Shown: positions 20,177 to 30,668, numbered from the stretch's first letter. The stretch is 64,000 bases of DNA from Silvania confinis (GCF_025564085.1 NZ_JAMGZJ010000071.1:149254-213253), one strand, 5' to 3'. A program made the numbers and translations. Notes: a model not told the origin generated them from the sequence alone.

Positions 20177-21355
20177 TTAGCGAGCGACCCAACCGAGAGT
20201 CCTCTGCGCCAGCACATCACGTGCCGGAATGAATAATTCCATCGCCATCAATCCCGCGTTACGCCCGGCCACCAGCGGCGCCCAGCGATTCGCAAACAGA
20301 TGTACCAGCCCGTCGGTCACGCCGATCGTCGCCTCTTTATCGGCCTGGCGACGCTTTTGATAATGGCATAGCAGCGGATACGCGCCACAATCCTGCTGCT
20401 GCGCAAAAGCCTGCGCCAGCGTTTCGGCCAGCGTCATCACATCGCGCAGGCCCAGATTAAAGCCCTGACCGGCGATCGGATGCAGCGTCTGCGCCGCATT
20501 GCCCACCAGTGCCACGCGATGGGAGACTGACTGTGAGGCGGTGGTTAAGGCCAGCGGATAGACGGTACGCTTGCCCGCATGGGTGATGCGCCCCAGCCGC
20601 CAGCCAAAGGCTTTTTGTAATTCGGCACAGAAGCGTTCGTCAGACCAGCTCTGCACCTCATCGGCTTTGTCCAGCGGATGGCTCCAGACCAGCGAGCTGC
20701 GTCCCTGCGACATGGGCAGCATCGCCAGCGGACCGTATTGGGTAAAGCGCTCAAAGGCGCGTCCACGGTGTGCCTCGGCAGTCGCGACGTTGGCGATCAC
20801 CGCCGCCTGATGGTAAGGCTGCTGCTGCCATTGGATCCCGCACTGCTGACCAAGCGCTGAGCGAGAACCGTCTGCTGCCACCAGCAGTTGCCCGTCAAGC
20901 GTGGTGCCATTATCCAGGGTAACGCTGACCGATGTTTCGCTGCGGGTAAAGTGCTCGACGCGTGTCGGGCAATGCAGCGTCACGCCGGGGGCGTCTTGTA
21001 GCAGGCGGAACAGACGCAGACCAACGTCATGCAGCTCAACCACCTGCCCCAGGGCATCGATGCGATAATCCTGCGCCTCAAGGGTCACAAACCCGGCGTG
21101 GCCACGGTCGCTAACGTGAACGGTTTCAATCGGGGTCGCGCAATCGGCAATCGCCTGCCAGATCCCGCTGCGCGCCAGGTGCTGGCAGGTACCCTGCGCC
21201 AGCGCGATAGCGCGGGCGTCAAATCCAGGATGGCTGTTGACCTGCGGCGCGACGGCTTCAATCAGATGAACCGGAAGCCGACCGTTGGTCAGCGTAGAGA
21301 TCGCCAGCGCCAGCGTCGCGCCCGTCATGCCGCCACCCACGATGAGGATACTCAT
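20177..21355 (-). CDS. ubiH: 2-octaprenyl-6-methoxyphenol hydroxylase UbiH
   Basis: UbiH is the FAD-dependent hydroxylase for another ring carbon of ubiquinone. At 392 aa it shows ILIVGGGMTGATLA at the N-terminus and GNAAQTLHPIAGQGFNLG in the FAD-closing region. Its ATG overlaps the pepP stop by 4 bp, which indicates translational coupling. The order ygfB-pepP-ubiH-ubiI is the conserved enterobacterial operon. Confidence 0.96.
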   Translation of the reverse strand: MSILIVGGGMTGATLALAISTLTNGRLPVHLIEAVAPQVNSHPGFDARAIALAQGTCQHLARSGIWQAIADCATPIETVHVSDRGHAGFVTLEAQDYRIDALGQVVELHDVGLRLFRLLQDAPGVTLHCPTRVEHFTRSETSVSVTLDNGTTLDGQLLVAADGSRSALGQQCGIQWQQQPYHQAAVIANVATAEAHRGRAFERFTQYGPLAMLPMSQGRSSLVWSHPLDKADEVQSWSDERFCAELQKAFGWRLGRITHAGKRTVYPLALTTASQSVSHRVALVGNAAQTLHPIAGQGFNLGLRDVMTLAETLAQAFAQQQDCGAYPLLCHYQKRRQADKEATIGVTDGLVHLFANRWAPLVAGRNAGLMAMELFIPARDVLAQRTLGWVAR

Positions 21356-22665
21356 GCGCGGGCCGCCGCCATCAGCGCTTCGATATCGTCAGCGCTTTTC
21401 ACCACCGAGGCGGTCAGGTTTTCATTGCCGGTCTCAGTGATGACAATGTCGTCTTCGATGCGAATGCCAATCCCGCGATACTGGGCAGGGACATCGGCGT
21501 CCGGCGCAATATATAGCCCTGGCTCTACGGTCAGCACCATTCCCGGTTCCAGCACCCGTGAACGATCCGGACCGTACCCGCCCACGTCATGCACATCCAG
21601 CCCCAGCCAGTGGCTCAGGCCATGCATAAAGAAGGGACGATGGGCATTATCAGCAACCAGTTGATCCACCTCGCCGCTGAGGATCCCCAGCTCCACCAGG
21701 CCGCTGACCATAATGCGCACCACCTCACCGGTGACCGCCTGAATAGAAGTACCAGGGCGATACAGCGTCAGCGCCGTGTCCAGCGAGCGCAGGACGATGT
21801 CGTAAATAGCGCGCTGGGCTGGGGTAAATTTGCCGTTAACCGGGAAGGTACGGGTGATATCACCGGCGTAGCCCTGATACTCGCAACCGGCGTCAATCAG
21901 CACCAGGTCGCCATCACGAAGGACGCTTTCGTTCTCGGTGTAATGCAGGATGCAGCCATTTTCGCCGCCGCCCACAATGGTGTTGTAAGCCGGGTAACGT
22001 GCGCCGTGGCGGGTAAATTCATGGTGAATTTCGCCTTCCAGCTGATACTCATACATCCCAGGCTGGCACTTTTCCATCGCCCGGGTATGCGCCTGCGCGC
22101 TGATCTCGCCTGCGCGACGCATCACGTCCAGCTCTTCAGCAGACTTGAACAGCCGCAACTCGTGCACCACGGGACGCCAGTCGGTGAGCGTGGCGGGCGC
22201 TTTCAGATTCTGACGCGAGCCTTTACGCAGCTTATCCAGCGCGGCAAAGACAATCTCGTCGGCATCCGCATATTCGCCCTGAGCGTGGTAAACCACGTCC
22301 AGACCATTAAGGAGTTGATAGAGCTGGTCGTTGATCTCGCTATACGCCAGCGCCCGATCGACGCCCAGTTTTTCCGGCGCGGCCTGCTGGCCTAAACGGC
22401 GGCCAAACCAGATTTCGGCCGTCAGATCGCGGACGCGGTTAAACAGCACGCTATGGTTGTGGGTGTCGTGGCTTTTAATCAGCACCAGTACCGACTCGGG
22501 TTCGTTAAAACCGGTGAAATAGCCGAAATCGCTGTTCTGACGGTACGGATATTCACTGTCGGCGCTGCGCGTGGCTTCCGGTGCCGCAAAAATCAGCGCG
22601 GCGCTGCCCGGTTGCATGGTGGCCAGCAGCGCCTGACGGCGGCGAAGATACTCTTGCTGAGTCAT
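21352..22665 (-). CDS. pepP: Xaa-Pro aminopeptidase PepP
   Basis: PepP removes N-terminal residues that precede proline, in the cytosol, using two Mn ions. The 437 aa protein has an N-terminal creatinase-like domain and a C-terminal pita-bread domain. Metal-ligand motifs visible are LIDAGCEYQGYAGDITRTF (two Asp), HGLSHWLGLDVHD (His), VEPGLY (Glu) and IRIEDD (Glu). Length is close to the E. coli enzyme (441). It is 21 bp after ygfB. Confidence 0.96.
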   Translation of the reverse strand: MTQQEYLRRRQALLATMQPGSAALIFAAPEATRSADSEYPYRQNSDFGYFTGFNEPESVLVLIKSHDTHNHSVLFNRVRDLTAEIWFGRRLGQQAAPEKLGVDRALAYSEINDQLYQLLNGLDVVYHAQGEYADADEIVFAALDKLRKGSRQNLKAPATLTDWRPVVHELRLFKSAEELDVMRRAGEISAQAHTRAMEKCQPGMYEYQLEGEIHHEFTRHGARYPAYNTIVGGGENGCILHYTENESVLRDGDLVLIDAGCEYQGYAGDITRTFPVNGKFTPAQRAIYDIVLRSLDTALTLYRPGTSIQAVTGEVVRIMVSGLVELGILSGEVDQLVADNAHRPFFMHGLSHWLGLDVHDVGGYGPDRSRVLEPGMVLTVEPGLYIAPDADVPAQYRGIGIRIEDDIVITETGNENLTASVVKSADDIEALMAAARA

Positions 22666-22686
22666 GACACCCTCCTGTCGTTGTTA

Positions 22687-23265
22687 TTAGTGTAAGGTTG
22701 GTTTACGCACTTCCGGCGCGGTCGGCTGTACGCGCGTAAAGGTGTCGTGGCACAGCAGCGACGCAACGCGTACATACTCAATAATCTCTTCGACAGACAT
22801 CTCCAGCTCTTCCTGATCTTCGTCCTCGTCATAACCCAGTTGGGCAATATTACGTAGATCGTCGATGGCTTCCCCGGTTTCACCGGTCACCTTCTCGAGC
22901 TTAGGTTGCGTGACGCCCAACCCCAGCAGGTAGTGGTTGACCCAACCGGCCAGCGCGTCGGCGCGATCGAACACGCTGACGTCGTCGCCTTCAGGCAGAT
23001 AAAGCTGAAAAAGGAAGCCGTCGTCTTCCAGCGCATCGCTGGTCGCGCCGTGCATTTTACGCAGCGCCTGAGCCAGGTCGTGACCAAACGCCAGACCCTC
23101 GTTCGTGAGGTCGTGAATCAGCGGCAGCCATGAGCTGTCACTGTTTCCACCACATAACATTCCGCTTATCAGACCGTGCATTTCTGCAGGGGTTAAACCC
23201 ACGCCCTGCTGGTTCAGTAACTGGCTCATTTCGGTGTAACCCGGCATTTCGTTCTGTATAGACAT
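22687..23265 (-). CDS. ygfB: UPF0149 family protein YgfB
   Basis: This acidic protein of 192 aa (start [10 protein letters not shown] at 23265; two further codons upstream also give an ATG) belongs to UPF0149, an all-helical fold. The [12 protein letters not shown] stretch near residue 150 is highly acidic. The function in enterics is not established. In Pseudomonas, YgfB homologues have been linked to control of amidase and beta-lactam resistance, which should not be transferred without evidence. It is first in the pepP-ubiH-ubiI operon and divergent from zapA. Confidence 0.92.
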   Translation of the reverse strand: MSIQNEMPGYTEMSQLLNQQGVGLTPAEMHGLISGMLCGGNSDSSWLPLIHDLTNEGLAFGHDLAQALRKMHGATSDALEDDGFLFQLYLPEGDDVSVFDRADALAGWVNHYLLGLGVTQPKLEKVTGETGEAIDDLRNIAQLGYDEDEDQEELEMSVEEIIEYVRVASLLCHDTFTRVQPTAPEVRKPTLH

Positions 23266-23389
23266 GCGCATTCGTCATCGTTGGAGGAATATTCATGATA
23301 TGCTACCACTTTGGACCTTGGTGAACCAGAATAGGGCTTGTATCTCCGCACCAGGGTAGCTATAGTGTCGCCCCTTCGCAGACCCCTGA

Positions 23390-23761
<372 letters not shown>

Positions 23762-23802
23762 CACTTCATGGTCTACTATGGTAGAGTGACCCTGAAGGAA
23801 AA

Positions 23803-23986
23803 ATTTCTCTGAGATGTTCGCATGCGGGCCAGTCCCCTGAGCCGATATTTCATACCACAAGAATGTGGCGCTCCATGGTCGGTGAGCACGCTCGGTTCGT
23901 CCGAGAAGCCTTAAGACTATGACGACACATTCACCTTGAACCAAGGGTTCAAGGGTTACAGCCTGCGGCGGCATCTCGGAGATTCC
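23803..23986 (+). ncRNA. ssrS: 6S RNA
   Basis: 6S RNA mimics an open promoter and sequesters sigma-70 RNA polymerase in stationary phase. The 184-nt region begins atttctctgagatgttcgca and ends ggcggcatctcggagattcc, with the two ends complementary. Conserved internal segments are present: ccagtcccctgagccgatat, the central bulge, and ttcaccttgaaccaagggtt. The length equals that of the E. coli RNA. It sits between zapA and fau, as expected, and is likely co-transcribed with fau. Confidence 0.97.
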
Positions 23987-24015
23987 CTCACCCTTCTACC
24001 TACCCTGTTACTACC

Positions 24016-24612
24016 ATGACCCAACTTCCTGAAGTAACCACCTCTCGTCAGCACATTCGCCAGTTAATCCGTCAGCATCGTCGTGCCCTAACTCCCGACC
24101 AGCAAGCTCATTTCGCCCAGCAGGCCGCCGCACGCATGATGGCGTATCCACCCGTGGTGATGGCGCACACTGTCGCACTGTTTCTCTCTTTCGATGGCGA
24201 ACTCGATACCCAACCACTGATCGACCAGCTCTGGCGCGCCGGCAAAAAGGTTTACCTGCCCGTGCTGCACCCGTTCAGCCCCGGCAACCTGCTGTTTTTA
24301 AATTACCATCCGCACAGCGAACTGGTGGTGAATCGCCTGAGAATTACGGAACCGAAACTGGACGTGCGCGACGTATTCCCACTGGCAAAGCTGGATGTGC
24401 TGGTGACACCGCTGGTAGCCTTTGATGACAATGGCCAGCGCCTGGGAATGGGCGGGGGTTTTTACGATCGTACGCTGCAAAACTGGCAGCAGTATGGCCT
24501 ACAGCCGGTGGGATACGCGCACGACTGTCAGCGCGTGGAGGCACTCCCGGTGGAAAAATGGGATATTCCGTTGCCTGCGGTGGTTACGCCGTCAAAAACC
24601 TGGCAATGGTAA
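24016..24612 (+). CDS. fau: 5-formyltetrahydrofolate cyclo-ligase
   Basis: The enzyme (YgfA) converts 5-formyl-THF to 5,10-methenyl-THF with ATP, which fits its link to 6S RNA and its nearness to gcv and serA. The 198 aa protein has the family motif GMGGGFYDRTL in its C-terminal half and the substrate-loop region PVLHPF. The E. coli enzyme is often annotated from an internal Met, but the equivalent codon here is TTA. The ATG at 24016 is therefore the better start. Confidence 0.95.
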   Translation: MTQLPEVTTSRQHIRQLIRQHRRALTPDQQAHFAQQAAARMMAYPPVVMAHTVALFLSFDGELDTQPLIDQLWRAGKKVYLPVLHPFSPGNLLFLNYHPHSELVVNRLRITEPKLDVRDVFPLAKLDVLVTPLVAFDDNGQRLGMGGGFYDRTLQNWQQYGLQPVGYAHDCQRVEALPVEKWDIPLPAVVTPSKTWQW

Positions 24613-24691
24613 AAAAGCCGGGTGGCGGCTTCGCCTGACCCGGCCTATGTTGGACCCGTAGGCCCGGCAAGCGTCAGCGCCGCCGGGCGTA
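24611..24691. repeat. REP/BIME element, also serA terminator
   Basis: Two inverted units lie between fau and serA (24617-24644 and 24657-24689). Read on the - strand, the first stem is followed by six T, so it can terminate serA. On the + strand the same stem lies immediately after the fau stop. The gap is only 89 bp and leaves no room for the sibC/ibsC pair that E. coli has here. Confidence 0.75.
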
Positions 24692-24701
24692 AAACCGCAG
24701 A

Positions 24702-25934
24702 TCAGTACAGCAGACGCGCGCGAATGGTGCCTGGAATGGCCTTCATCCCCTGCAGCGCTTTCTCGGCGACATCTTCATCCGCTTCGATATCAATAACCAC
24801 ATAGCCCATCTGCGCGTTGGTTTGCAGATACTGGGCAGCAATGTTGACGCCCTGCTCGGCGAAGATCTGGTTCAGTGCTGTCAGTACGCCCGGACGGTTT
24901 TCGTGGATGTGCAGCAGGCGACGACCACCGTGCAACGGCAGAGAAACTTCCGGGAAGTTCACCGCAGAAAGAGTTGAACCGTTATCGGAATATTTGCTCA
25001 GCTTACCGGCCACTTCGAGGCCGATGTTTTCCTGCGCTTCCTGCGTTGAACCGCCGATGTGCGGCGTCAGGATCACGTTATCAAACTCACACAGCGGTGA
25101 GGTGAACGGATCGGTGTTAGTGGCAGGCTCGGTTGGGAAAACGTCGATTGCCGCCCCCGCCAGATGCTTGCGTCTCAGCGCTTCGCACAGGGCCGGGATA
25201 TCCACGACCGTACCGCGCGCGGCGTTGATCAGCAGCGAGCCCGGCTTCATCAACGCCAGCTCTTCTGCGCCCATCATGTTTTTGGTAGAAGCGTTTTCCG
25301 GAACGTGCAGGCTTACCACGTCGCTCATATTCAGCAAGTCGGAAAGGTGCTGAACCTGCGTGGCGTTACCCAGCGGCAGTTTGTTTTCGATGTCGTAGAA
25401 GAAGACGTGCATCCCCAGCGATTCCGCGAGAATACCCAGCTGCGTACCGATGTGGCCGTAACCGATAATGCCCAGTTTTTTACCACGCGCTTCGAAAGAA
25501 CCGGACGCGAGTTTATTCCAGATCCCACGGTGTGCTTTGGCGTTGGCTTCAGGAATACCGCGCAGCAGCAGCAGCAGCTCGCCAATGACTAACTCCGCCA
25601 CGGAACGGGTGTTGGAGAATGGGGCGTTGAATACCGGGATCCCGCGCTTTGCCGCTGCGCTGAGGTCAACCTGGTTAGTGCCGATACAGAAGCAGCCGAT
25701 CGCCACCAGCTTTTCCGCCGCCGCAATCACGTCTTCTGTCAGTTGGGTACGGGATCGCAGACCGATGAAGTGGGCATCACGGATCGACTCTTTCAGCTGT
25801 TCGGTGTCCAGCGCACCTTTGTGAAATTCGATGTTGGTGTAACCTGCCGCACGAAGGTTATCCAGTGCTTTTTGATGCACCCCTTCTACCAGCAGAAATT
25901 TAATCTTGTCTTTCTCCAGTGATACCTTTGCCAT
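24702..25934 (-). CDS. serA: D-3-phosphoglycerate dehydrogenase
   Basis: SerA commits 3-phosphoglycerate to serine synthesis and is feedback-inhibited by serine. The 410 aa protein has the NAD-binding Rossmann motif GYGHIGTQLG near residue 160 and the catalytic HIGGSTQEAQ segment (His about 292). A C-terminal ACT domain from about residue 338 (RPGVLTALNQIF) binds serine. A 267-bp gap to rpiA holds its promoter; I could not place individual Lrp sites. Confidence 0.98.
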   Translation of the reverse strand: MAKVSLEKDKIKFLLVEGVHQKALDNLRAAGYTNIEFHKGALDTEQLKESIRDAHFIGLRSRTQLTEDVIAAAEKLVAIGCFCIGTNQVDLSAAAKRGIPVFNAPFSNTRSVAELVIGELLLLLRGIPEANAKAHRGIWNKLASGSFEARGKKLGIIGYGHIGTQLGILAESLGMHVFFYDIENKLPLGNATQVQHLSDLLNMSDVVSLHVPENASTKNMMGAEELALMKPGSLLINAARGTVVDIPALCEALRRKHLAGAAIDVFPTEPATNTDPFTSPLCEFDNVILTPHIGGSTQEAQENIGLEVAGKLSKYSDNGSTLSAVNFPEVSLPLHGGRRLLHIHENRPGVLTALNQIFAEQGVNIAAQYLQTNAQMGYVVIDIEADEDVAEKALQGMKAIPGTIRARLLY

Positions 25935-26164
25935 TTACCCGACCCTGTCTGATTGTCTGAACTAATGTTGTGCTGGATTTGAATCCGCTCTAGCCAACAT
26001 ATCAAAAAAAACTATTGCAGCAATATGAACGTTTGCGTCGGCACTCTGAAGAAATGTCATCCAGCGTGAATTGGCAGTGAAATATGCTAAGGAAAAATAC
26101 GAATACGGCAGGATCGTCAGGAGACCATCAGAAATGTGATACAAGTCACCGAATATGGCTTTTG

Positions 26165-26196
26165 CAAAAAAAGTTAGCGGGGGGAGGCTCCCCCCG
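26165..26196 (-). terminator. rpiA terminator
   Basis: The 7-bp stem cgggggg / ccccccg with a 5-nt loop (26178-26196), followed on the - strand by ctaac and a run of T, lies 6 bp after the rpiA stop. This is a textbook rho-independent terminator. Confidence 0.85.
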
Positions 26197-26201
26197 TCAG
26201 A

Positions 26202-26861
26202 TCATTTCACGATGGTTTTGACGCCATCGGCGGTACCAATCAGCGCGACATCGGCGCCACGATTAGCAAATAACCCAACTGTTACCACGCCTGGCAGGCC
26301 ATTGATGGCATTTTCCATCGCGATAGCATCGAGGATCTCCAGGCCGTAAACATCAAGGATCACGTTACCGTTATCCGTTACCACGCCCTGTCGGTATTCC
26401 GGGCGGCCGCCCAGTTTGACCAGCTCACGCGCTACCGCGCTGCGTGCCATCGGGATCACTTCAACCGGCAGCGGGAAGGTACCCAGAATATCGACCTGCT
26501 TGGACGCATCGGCGATACAGATAAACTTGTCAGCCACGGAGGCGATGATTTTCTCACGCGTTAACGCCGCACCGCCGCCTTTAATCATCTGCATATGGCC
26601 ATTGATCTCATCAGCGCCATCGACGTAGATCCCCAGACGATCCACTTCGTTCAGATCAAAAACAGTGATACCGAGGCTTTTCAGCTTTTCCGTGGAGGCA
26701 TCTGAGCTTGACACCGCGCCCTCGATTTGTCCCTTCATGGTACCCAGCGCATCAATAAAGTGTGCTGCCGTTGACCCTGTGCCCACGCCAACAATGGTGC
26801 CCGGTTGTACGTACTGGAGAGCGGCCCATCCTACTGCTTTTTTCAGTTCATCCTGCGTCAT
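26202..26861 (-). CDS. rpiA: Ribose-5-phosphate isomerase A
   Basis: RpiA interconverts ribose 5-phosphate and ribulose 5-phosphate in the pentose phosphate pathway. The 219 aa protein shows [11 protein letters not shown] near residue 25, DGADEI near 82 and [11 protein letters not shown] near 94, the phosphate- and substrate-binding motifs of the family. It is transcribed divergently from argP. Confidence 0.98.
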   Translation of the reverse strand: MTQDELKKAVGWAALQYVQPGTIVGVGTGSTAAHFIDALGTMKGQIEGAVSSSDASTEKLKSLGITVFDLNEVDRLGIYVDGADEINGHMQMIKGGGAALTREKIIASVADKFICIADASKQVDILGTFPLPVEVIPMARSAVARELVKLGGRPEYRQGVVTDNGNVILDVYGLEILDAIAMENAINGLPGVVTVGLFANRGADVALIGTADGVKTIVK

Positions 26862-27012
26862 GATCTCTTGCCCGTGGTGTTTTTTGCGTGACGCGCATTA
26901 TAGAACATTCACCTGCGCCATGTGATCTGCGAGGTCACCAATTTCGTCTGTATCAAACATAAATTTATGTCATAGTGCGACGTAATGAACTATTTGGGAG
27001 TCAGCCAGAGCA

Positions 27013-27906
27013 ATGAAACGTCCGGACTACAGAACACTACAGGCGCTTGATGCCGTTATTCGTGAACGCGGATTTGAACGCGCAGCGCAAAAGCTGTGTA
27101 TTACGCAATCCGCCGTTTCACAGCGAATCAAACAGCTTGAAAATATGTTCGGACAGCCGCTGCTGGTTCGTACCGTACCGCCGCGTCCCACCGAACAGGG
27201 GCAAAAACTGCTGGCCCTGCTGCGCCAGGTTGAACTGCTGGAAGATGAGTGGCTGGGCGACGAACAGACCGGCTCAACGCCGCTGCTGCTCTCGCTGGCG
27301 GTCAACGCCGACAGTCTGGCCACCTGGCTGCTGCCTGCGCTTGCGCCGGTACTGGCCGACTCCCCTATCCGTCTGAATCTGCAGGTTGAAGACGAAACGC
27401 GCACCCAGGAACGTCTGCGTCGCGGTGAAGTGGTTGGCGCAGTCAGTATCCAGCCACAGGCGCTGCCAAGCTGCCTGGTGGATCAGTTGGGCGCGCTGGA
27501 CTACCTGTTCGTCGGCTCCAAAGCCTTTGCCGATCGCTACTTCCCGAACGGCGTGACCCGCGCCGCGTTGCTGAAAGCCCCGGCCGTGGCCTTTGACCAT
27601 CTTGATGATATGCATCAGGCGTTTTTACAGCAGAACTTCGACCTGCCGCCGGGCAGCGTGCCGTGCCATATCGTCAATTCATCAGAAGCTTTCGTCCAGC
27701 TGGCGCGCCAGGGCACCACCTGCTGCATGATCCCGCATTTGCAAATTGAGAGAGAGATTCTGAACGGCGAGCTTATTGATCTGACGCCTGGCTTGCATCA
27801 GCGCCGGATGCTTTACTGGCACCGTTTTGCGCCGGAAAGCCGCATGATGCGCAACGTGACCGACGCGCTGCTGGCTCACGGGCATAAGGTCTTGCGACAG
27901 GACTAA
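27013..27906 (+). CDS. argP: LysR-type regulator ArgP (IciA)
   Basis: ArgP activates the arginine exporter gene argO with arginine and is blocked by lysine. The 297 aa protein has the N-terminal winged HTH (about 3-60; [18 protein letters not shown]) and a periplasmic-binding-like effector domain. Its target argO lies about 1 kb downstream on the opposite strand. It is separated from rpiA by a 151-bp divergent promoter region. Confidence 0.97.
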   Translation: MKRPDYRTLQALDAVIRERGFERAAQKLCITQSAVSQRIKQLENMFGQPLLVRTVPPRPTEQGQKLLALLRQVELLEDEWLGDEQTGSTPLLLSLAVNADSLATWLLPALAPVLADSPIRLNLQVEDETRTQERLRRGEVVGAVSIQPQALPSCLVDQLGALDYLFVGSKAFADRYFPNGVTRAALLKAPAVAFDHLDDMHQAFLQQNFDLPPGSVPCHIVNSSEAFVQLARQGTTCCMIPHLQIEREILNGELIDLTPGLHQRRMLYWHRFAPESRMMRNVTDALLAHGHKVLRQD

Positions 27907-27914
27907 CGAAATGA

Positions 27915-27935
27915 CCCTCTCCTTGTGGGAGAGGG
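27915..27935. terminator. Hairpin between convergent argP and yggE
   Basis: An 8-bp stem (ccctctcc / ggagaggg) with a 5-nt loop lies between the two convergent stop codons. The same ccctctcc...gagaggg hairpin recurs at 48404, 55385 and 63737, so it is a dispersed repeat that may act as a two-way terminator. Confidence 0.5.
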
Positions 27936-27949
27936 ATCAGACGCGAGAG

Positions 27950-28696
27950 TTACTGAGTTTTTGGCGCGGTTTCAGGCTGCTGCTGAGCCTGTGCAGGTTC
28001 AATCTGGAACACCACGTCAACCTGATCGTCGAACTGAATAGTTGGCTGCTCGTAAGTTTCCTGGGCAGATACCGGCGCGGCATCTGCCTTCATCATACGT
28101 ACCATCGGGCTCGGCTGGTAGTTAGAGACATGGTAGCGCACGCTGTACACCGGCCCCAGCTTAGTGTTAAAGCCTGAAGCAAGCTGCTGTGCCTGATGCA
28201 GTGCATCATCAATGGCGGCTTTACGCGCTTCGTCTTTGTACTTATCCGGTTGCGCAACACCCAGAGTGACAGAACGGATTTCGTTCAGGCCCGCTTTCAG
28301 TGCACCATCCAGCAGCGCATTCAGCTTATCGAGCTGACGCACCGTGACTTCAACAGTACGTACCGCACGGTAACCTTTCAGAATACTTTTACCATTCTGG
28401 TAGTCGTAATCCGGCTGGGTGCGCAGGTTCGCGGCGTTAATGTCTTTCTTCGCGACCTGATTCTGTTCCAGGAACGAGAGATATTGCGCAACACGATCAT
28501 CTGCCTGTTTCTTGGCGGATGCTGCATCCTTTGCTGAAGCATTCACCTCAATGGCTAACGTGGCGATGTCCGGTACGGCATCCACGCTTGCGGTTCCTGT
28601 GGTGACGATATGCGGGCTATTAGGCAATTCGTTTGCCTGCGCCGACACTGCGCCAAAACTGACTAATGCCGCGAGGGCGAGTACGTTAAACTTCAC
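27950..28696 (-). CDS. yggE: SIMPL-domain periplasmic protein YggE
   Basis: This is a DUF541/SIMPL protein of 248 aa. The start is the GTG at 28696, because GGAGGAA precedes it at 6 bp and the product then matches E. coli YggE from its first residue. A longer frame has no ribosome site. A signal peptide of about 22 residues ends SAQA. In E. coli it is linked to lowered oxidative stress, but the mechanism is unknown. Confidence 0.92.
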   Translation of the reverse strand: MKFNVLALAALVSFGAVSAQANELPNSPHIVTTGTASVDAVPDIATLAIEVNASAKDAASAKKQADDRVAQYLSFLEQNQVAKKDINAANLRTQPDYDYQNGKSILKGYRAVRTVEVTVRQLDKLNALLDGALKAGLNEIRSVTLGVAQPDKYKDEARKAAIDDALHQAQQLASGFNTKLGPVYSVRYHVSNYQPSPMVRMMKADAAPVSAQETYEQPTIQFDDQVDVVFQIEPAQAQQQPETAPKTQ

Positions 28697-28787
28697 TGTT
28701 ATTCCTCCATGTTGCGAAGAGTGCCCGTTTACAGGGCGCATGCCAGCAAGCTTAGCGTTTCACGCCCAGATGTCCATAAGAGAACGC

Positions 28788-29423
28788 TTAGTTAAACAGC
28801 GCCTGAATATGCGCAATGCCATCTTTCGCTAACTGAACAGCGATAACCCACATCACCAGCCCCACCAGCGTATTAATGATGCGCTGGGCTTTTGCCGTAC
28901 GCAGACGCGGTGCCAGCCAGGCGGCGAGCAGTGCCAGACCGAAAAACCACAGGAAGGAGGCGCTGACCGTACCCAGTGCGAACCAGCGTTTCGGCTCGAC
29001 ATCCAGCTGGCCGCCCAGGCTGCCTAACACCACAAAGGTATCCAGGTAAACATGCGGGTTGAGCCAGGTCACTGCCAGCATGGTGACGATGAGTTTCCAG
29101 CGCCCCTGCTTCATCACCTCGGCACTGGCCAGCTCCAGATTGCTGCTCATCGCGGTTTTCAGCGCACCGAAGCCGTACCACAGCAGAAACGCCACCCCAC
29201 CCCAGGTCACCAGCGCCAGCAGCCATGGCGACTGCATCAGCAGCGCGCTACCGCCAAAGATACCCGCGCAAATCAGCAGCAGATCGCTGACCGCGCACAG
29301 CAGGGCGATCATCAGATGATACTGACGACGAATGCCCTGGTTCATGACAAATGCATTTTGTGGGCCGAGGGGCAGGATCATCGCCGCACCTAATATAAGC
29401 CCTTGAAAATAATAGGTTAACAT
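28788..29423 (-). CDS. argO: Arginine exporter ArgO
   Basis: ArgO belongs to the LysE exporter family and has 211 aa with five to six membrane helices. The start [12 protein letters not shown] at 29423 gives the E. coli length; an in-frame ATG further upstream would add a non-homologous, basic stretch. The LysE motif [14 protein letters not shown] is at about residues 17-30. Expression should depend on ArgP encoded at 27013-27906. Confidence 0.96.
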   Translation of the reverse strand: MLTYYFQGLILGAAMILPLGPQNAFVMNQGIRRQYHLMIALLCAVSDLLLICAGIFGGSALLMQSPWLLALVTWGGVAFLLWYGFGALKTAMSSNLELASAEVMKQGRWKLIVTMLAVTWLNPHVYLDTFVVLGSLGGQLDVEPKRWFALGTVSASFLWFFGLALLAAWLAPRLRTAKAQRIINTLVGLVMWVIAVQLAKDGIAHIQALFN

Positions 29424-29627
29424 AAAAATAATTCCGGTAAATCGTCTTAAGCGCAGACTATACCGCGGGATAATCATTAGAGGAAATTGAAAATATTAAT
29501 CATGAATAAGCAATGTTAATAATGTGCACCTTTGCGATCCGACAGAATCAGATTTCAACAAGAGTGTTACTGCTTGCCCCCGAGTATGCTGCAAGTATCT
29601 TTGTCCTTACCTCGCTGAAGGATCTGT

Positions 29628-30668
29628 ATGAAACATACCGGACATGTTTTATGTCTCTTCGTCGCGCTGGTCTTACCCGGAGTCGGCAATGCACAAACCA
29701 CGCTGCGCTACACCGACCACGAACCGTACGGGAATATGCGCACTCAGATTATCAAGAACACCTTTTTCAAGGCGATTGAGCGTGAGTCTCGGGGAAGTAT
29801 AAAAATAGATGCTCACTGGAACGGTGAAATCACCAGCAGTTATCAAGCGCTCGAAACCCTGTCCCAGGGAGAACGCGCAGATATCGGCATTGTGGTTCCC
29901 GAATATACCCCTGACCAGCTACCGCGCCACCAGCTGTTTAAAAGCTTTCCGCTGGGCCCGGATAACGGCAAAGCTCAGGTGCAGTTCTTTCACCGCGTAT
30001 TTCGCGATTATCCGCAATTCGCCGCTGAGCTGGATAACAATAACCTCGTGATGCTGCAATTTTTCCTCGGCTACCCGGCAGCCTTTTTTACCAGCAAGGC
30101 AAACGTTGGGCCCACGCAGTTGGCCGGCACGCGATGGCGAACTGCCAGCTTCTGGCATCAGTCTTTTTTGCGCAATGCCGGTGCCACGACGGTTACCCTG
30201 CCGTGGAACAGCAAAATTGTCGATGCGCTACAAGAGGGGCAACTTGATGGGCTGCTGGTGAATCTGGACAGTGGCGATGATATCGGTGCCCCGCGTGCCG
30301 CGCCCTATATTCAGCTGTCCCCTGCGCTTTGGCTGGGTCATGTTTATCTGCTGGCGATGAATAAGGATGCCTGGAATGCGCTTTCATCGCAGGACCAGGC
30401 CGCGATCCAACGGGCTGCAGCGTCTACGGAACAGGCACTCGGCGCCTGGCTTGATACCAGCCTGAATCACATGGCCAGGCAGCTGGAACAGCAAGGCGCT
30501 CTGGTTCACTTTCTTTCTCGCGAGGAGCTTAATCAATGGCGGGATGCCACGCGCTATCAGCAGGTACAGGCGAAGTGGGTCGGTGAGCAGGAGCGTAAAG
30601 GCGTGACGGATGCAGGCAGCTTAGTCGAGTCCGTCAGCTCGCTACTGTCAGACGCGATGCAAAAATAA
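29628..30668 (+). CDS. TRAP transporter DctP-family solute-binding protein, orphan
   Basis: This 346 aa protein has a signal peptide of about 21 residues (ending GNAQ) and a DctP-type binding fold. The segment RWRTASFWHQSFLRNAGA holds the conserved carboxylate-binding arginine position, followed by VTLPWNSKIVDALQEGQLDG, which matches the family hinge. An AAGGA site precedes the ATG. The ligand is probably an organic acid by family. No DctQ or DctM membrane gene lies nearby, and E. coli K-12 has no gene between argO and mscS. It may serve a distant permease or act as a sensor. Confidence 0.82.
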   Translation: MKHTGHVLCLFVALVLPGVGNAQTTLRYTDHEPYGNMRTQIIKNTFFKAIERESRGSIKIDAHWNGEITSSYQALETLSQGERADIGIVVPEYTPDQLPRHQLFKSFPLGPDNGKAQVQFFHRVFRDYPQFAAELDNNNLVMLQFFLGYPAAFFTSKANVGPTQLAGTRWRTASFWHQSFLRNAGATTVTLPWNSKIVDALQEGQLDGLLVNLDSGDDIGAPRAAPYIQLSPALWLGHVYLLAMNKDAWNALSSQDQAAIQRAAASTEQALGAWLDTSLNHMARQLEQQGALVHFLSREELNQWRDATRYQQVQAKWVGEQERKGVTDAGSLVESVSSLLSDAMQK

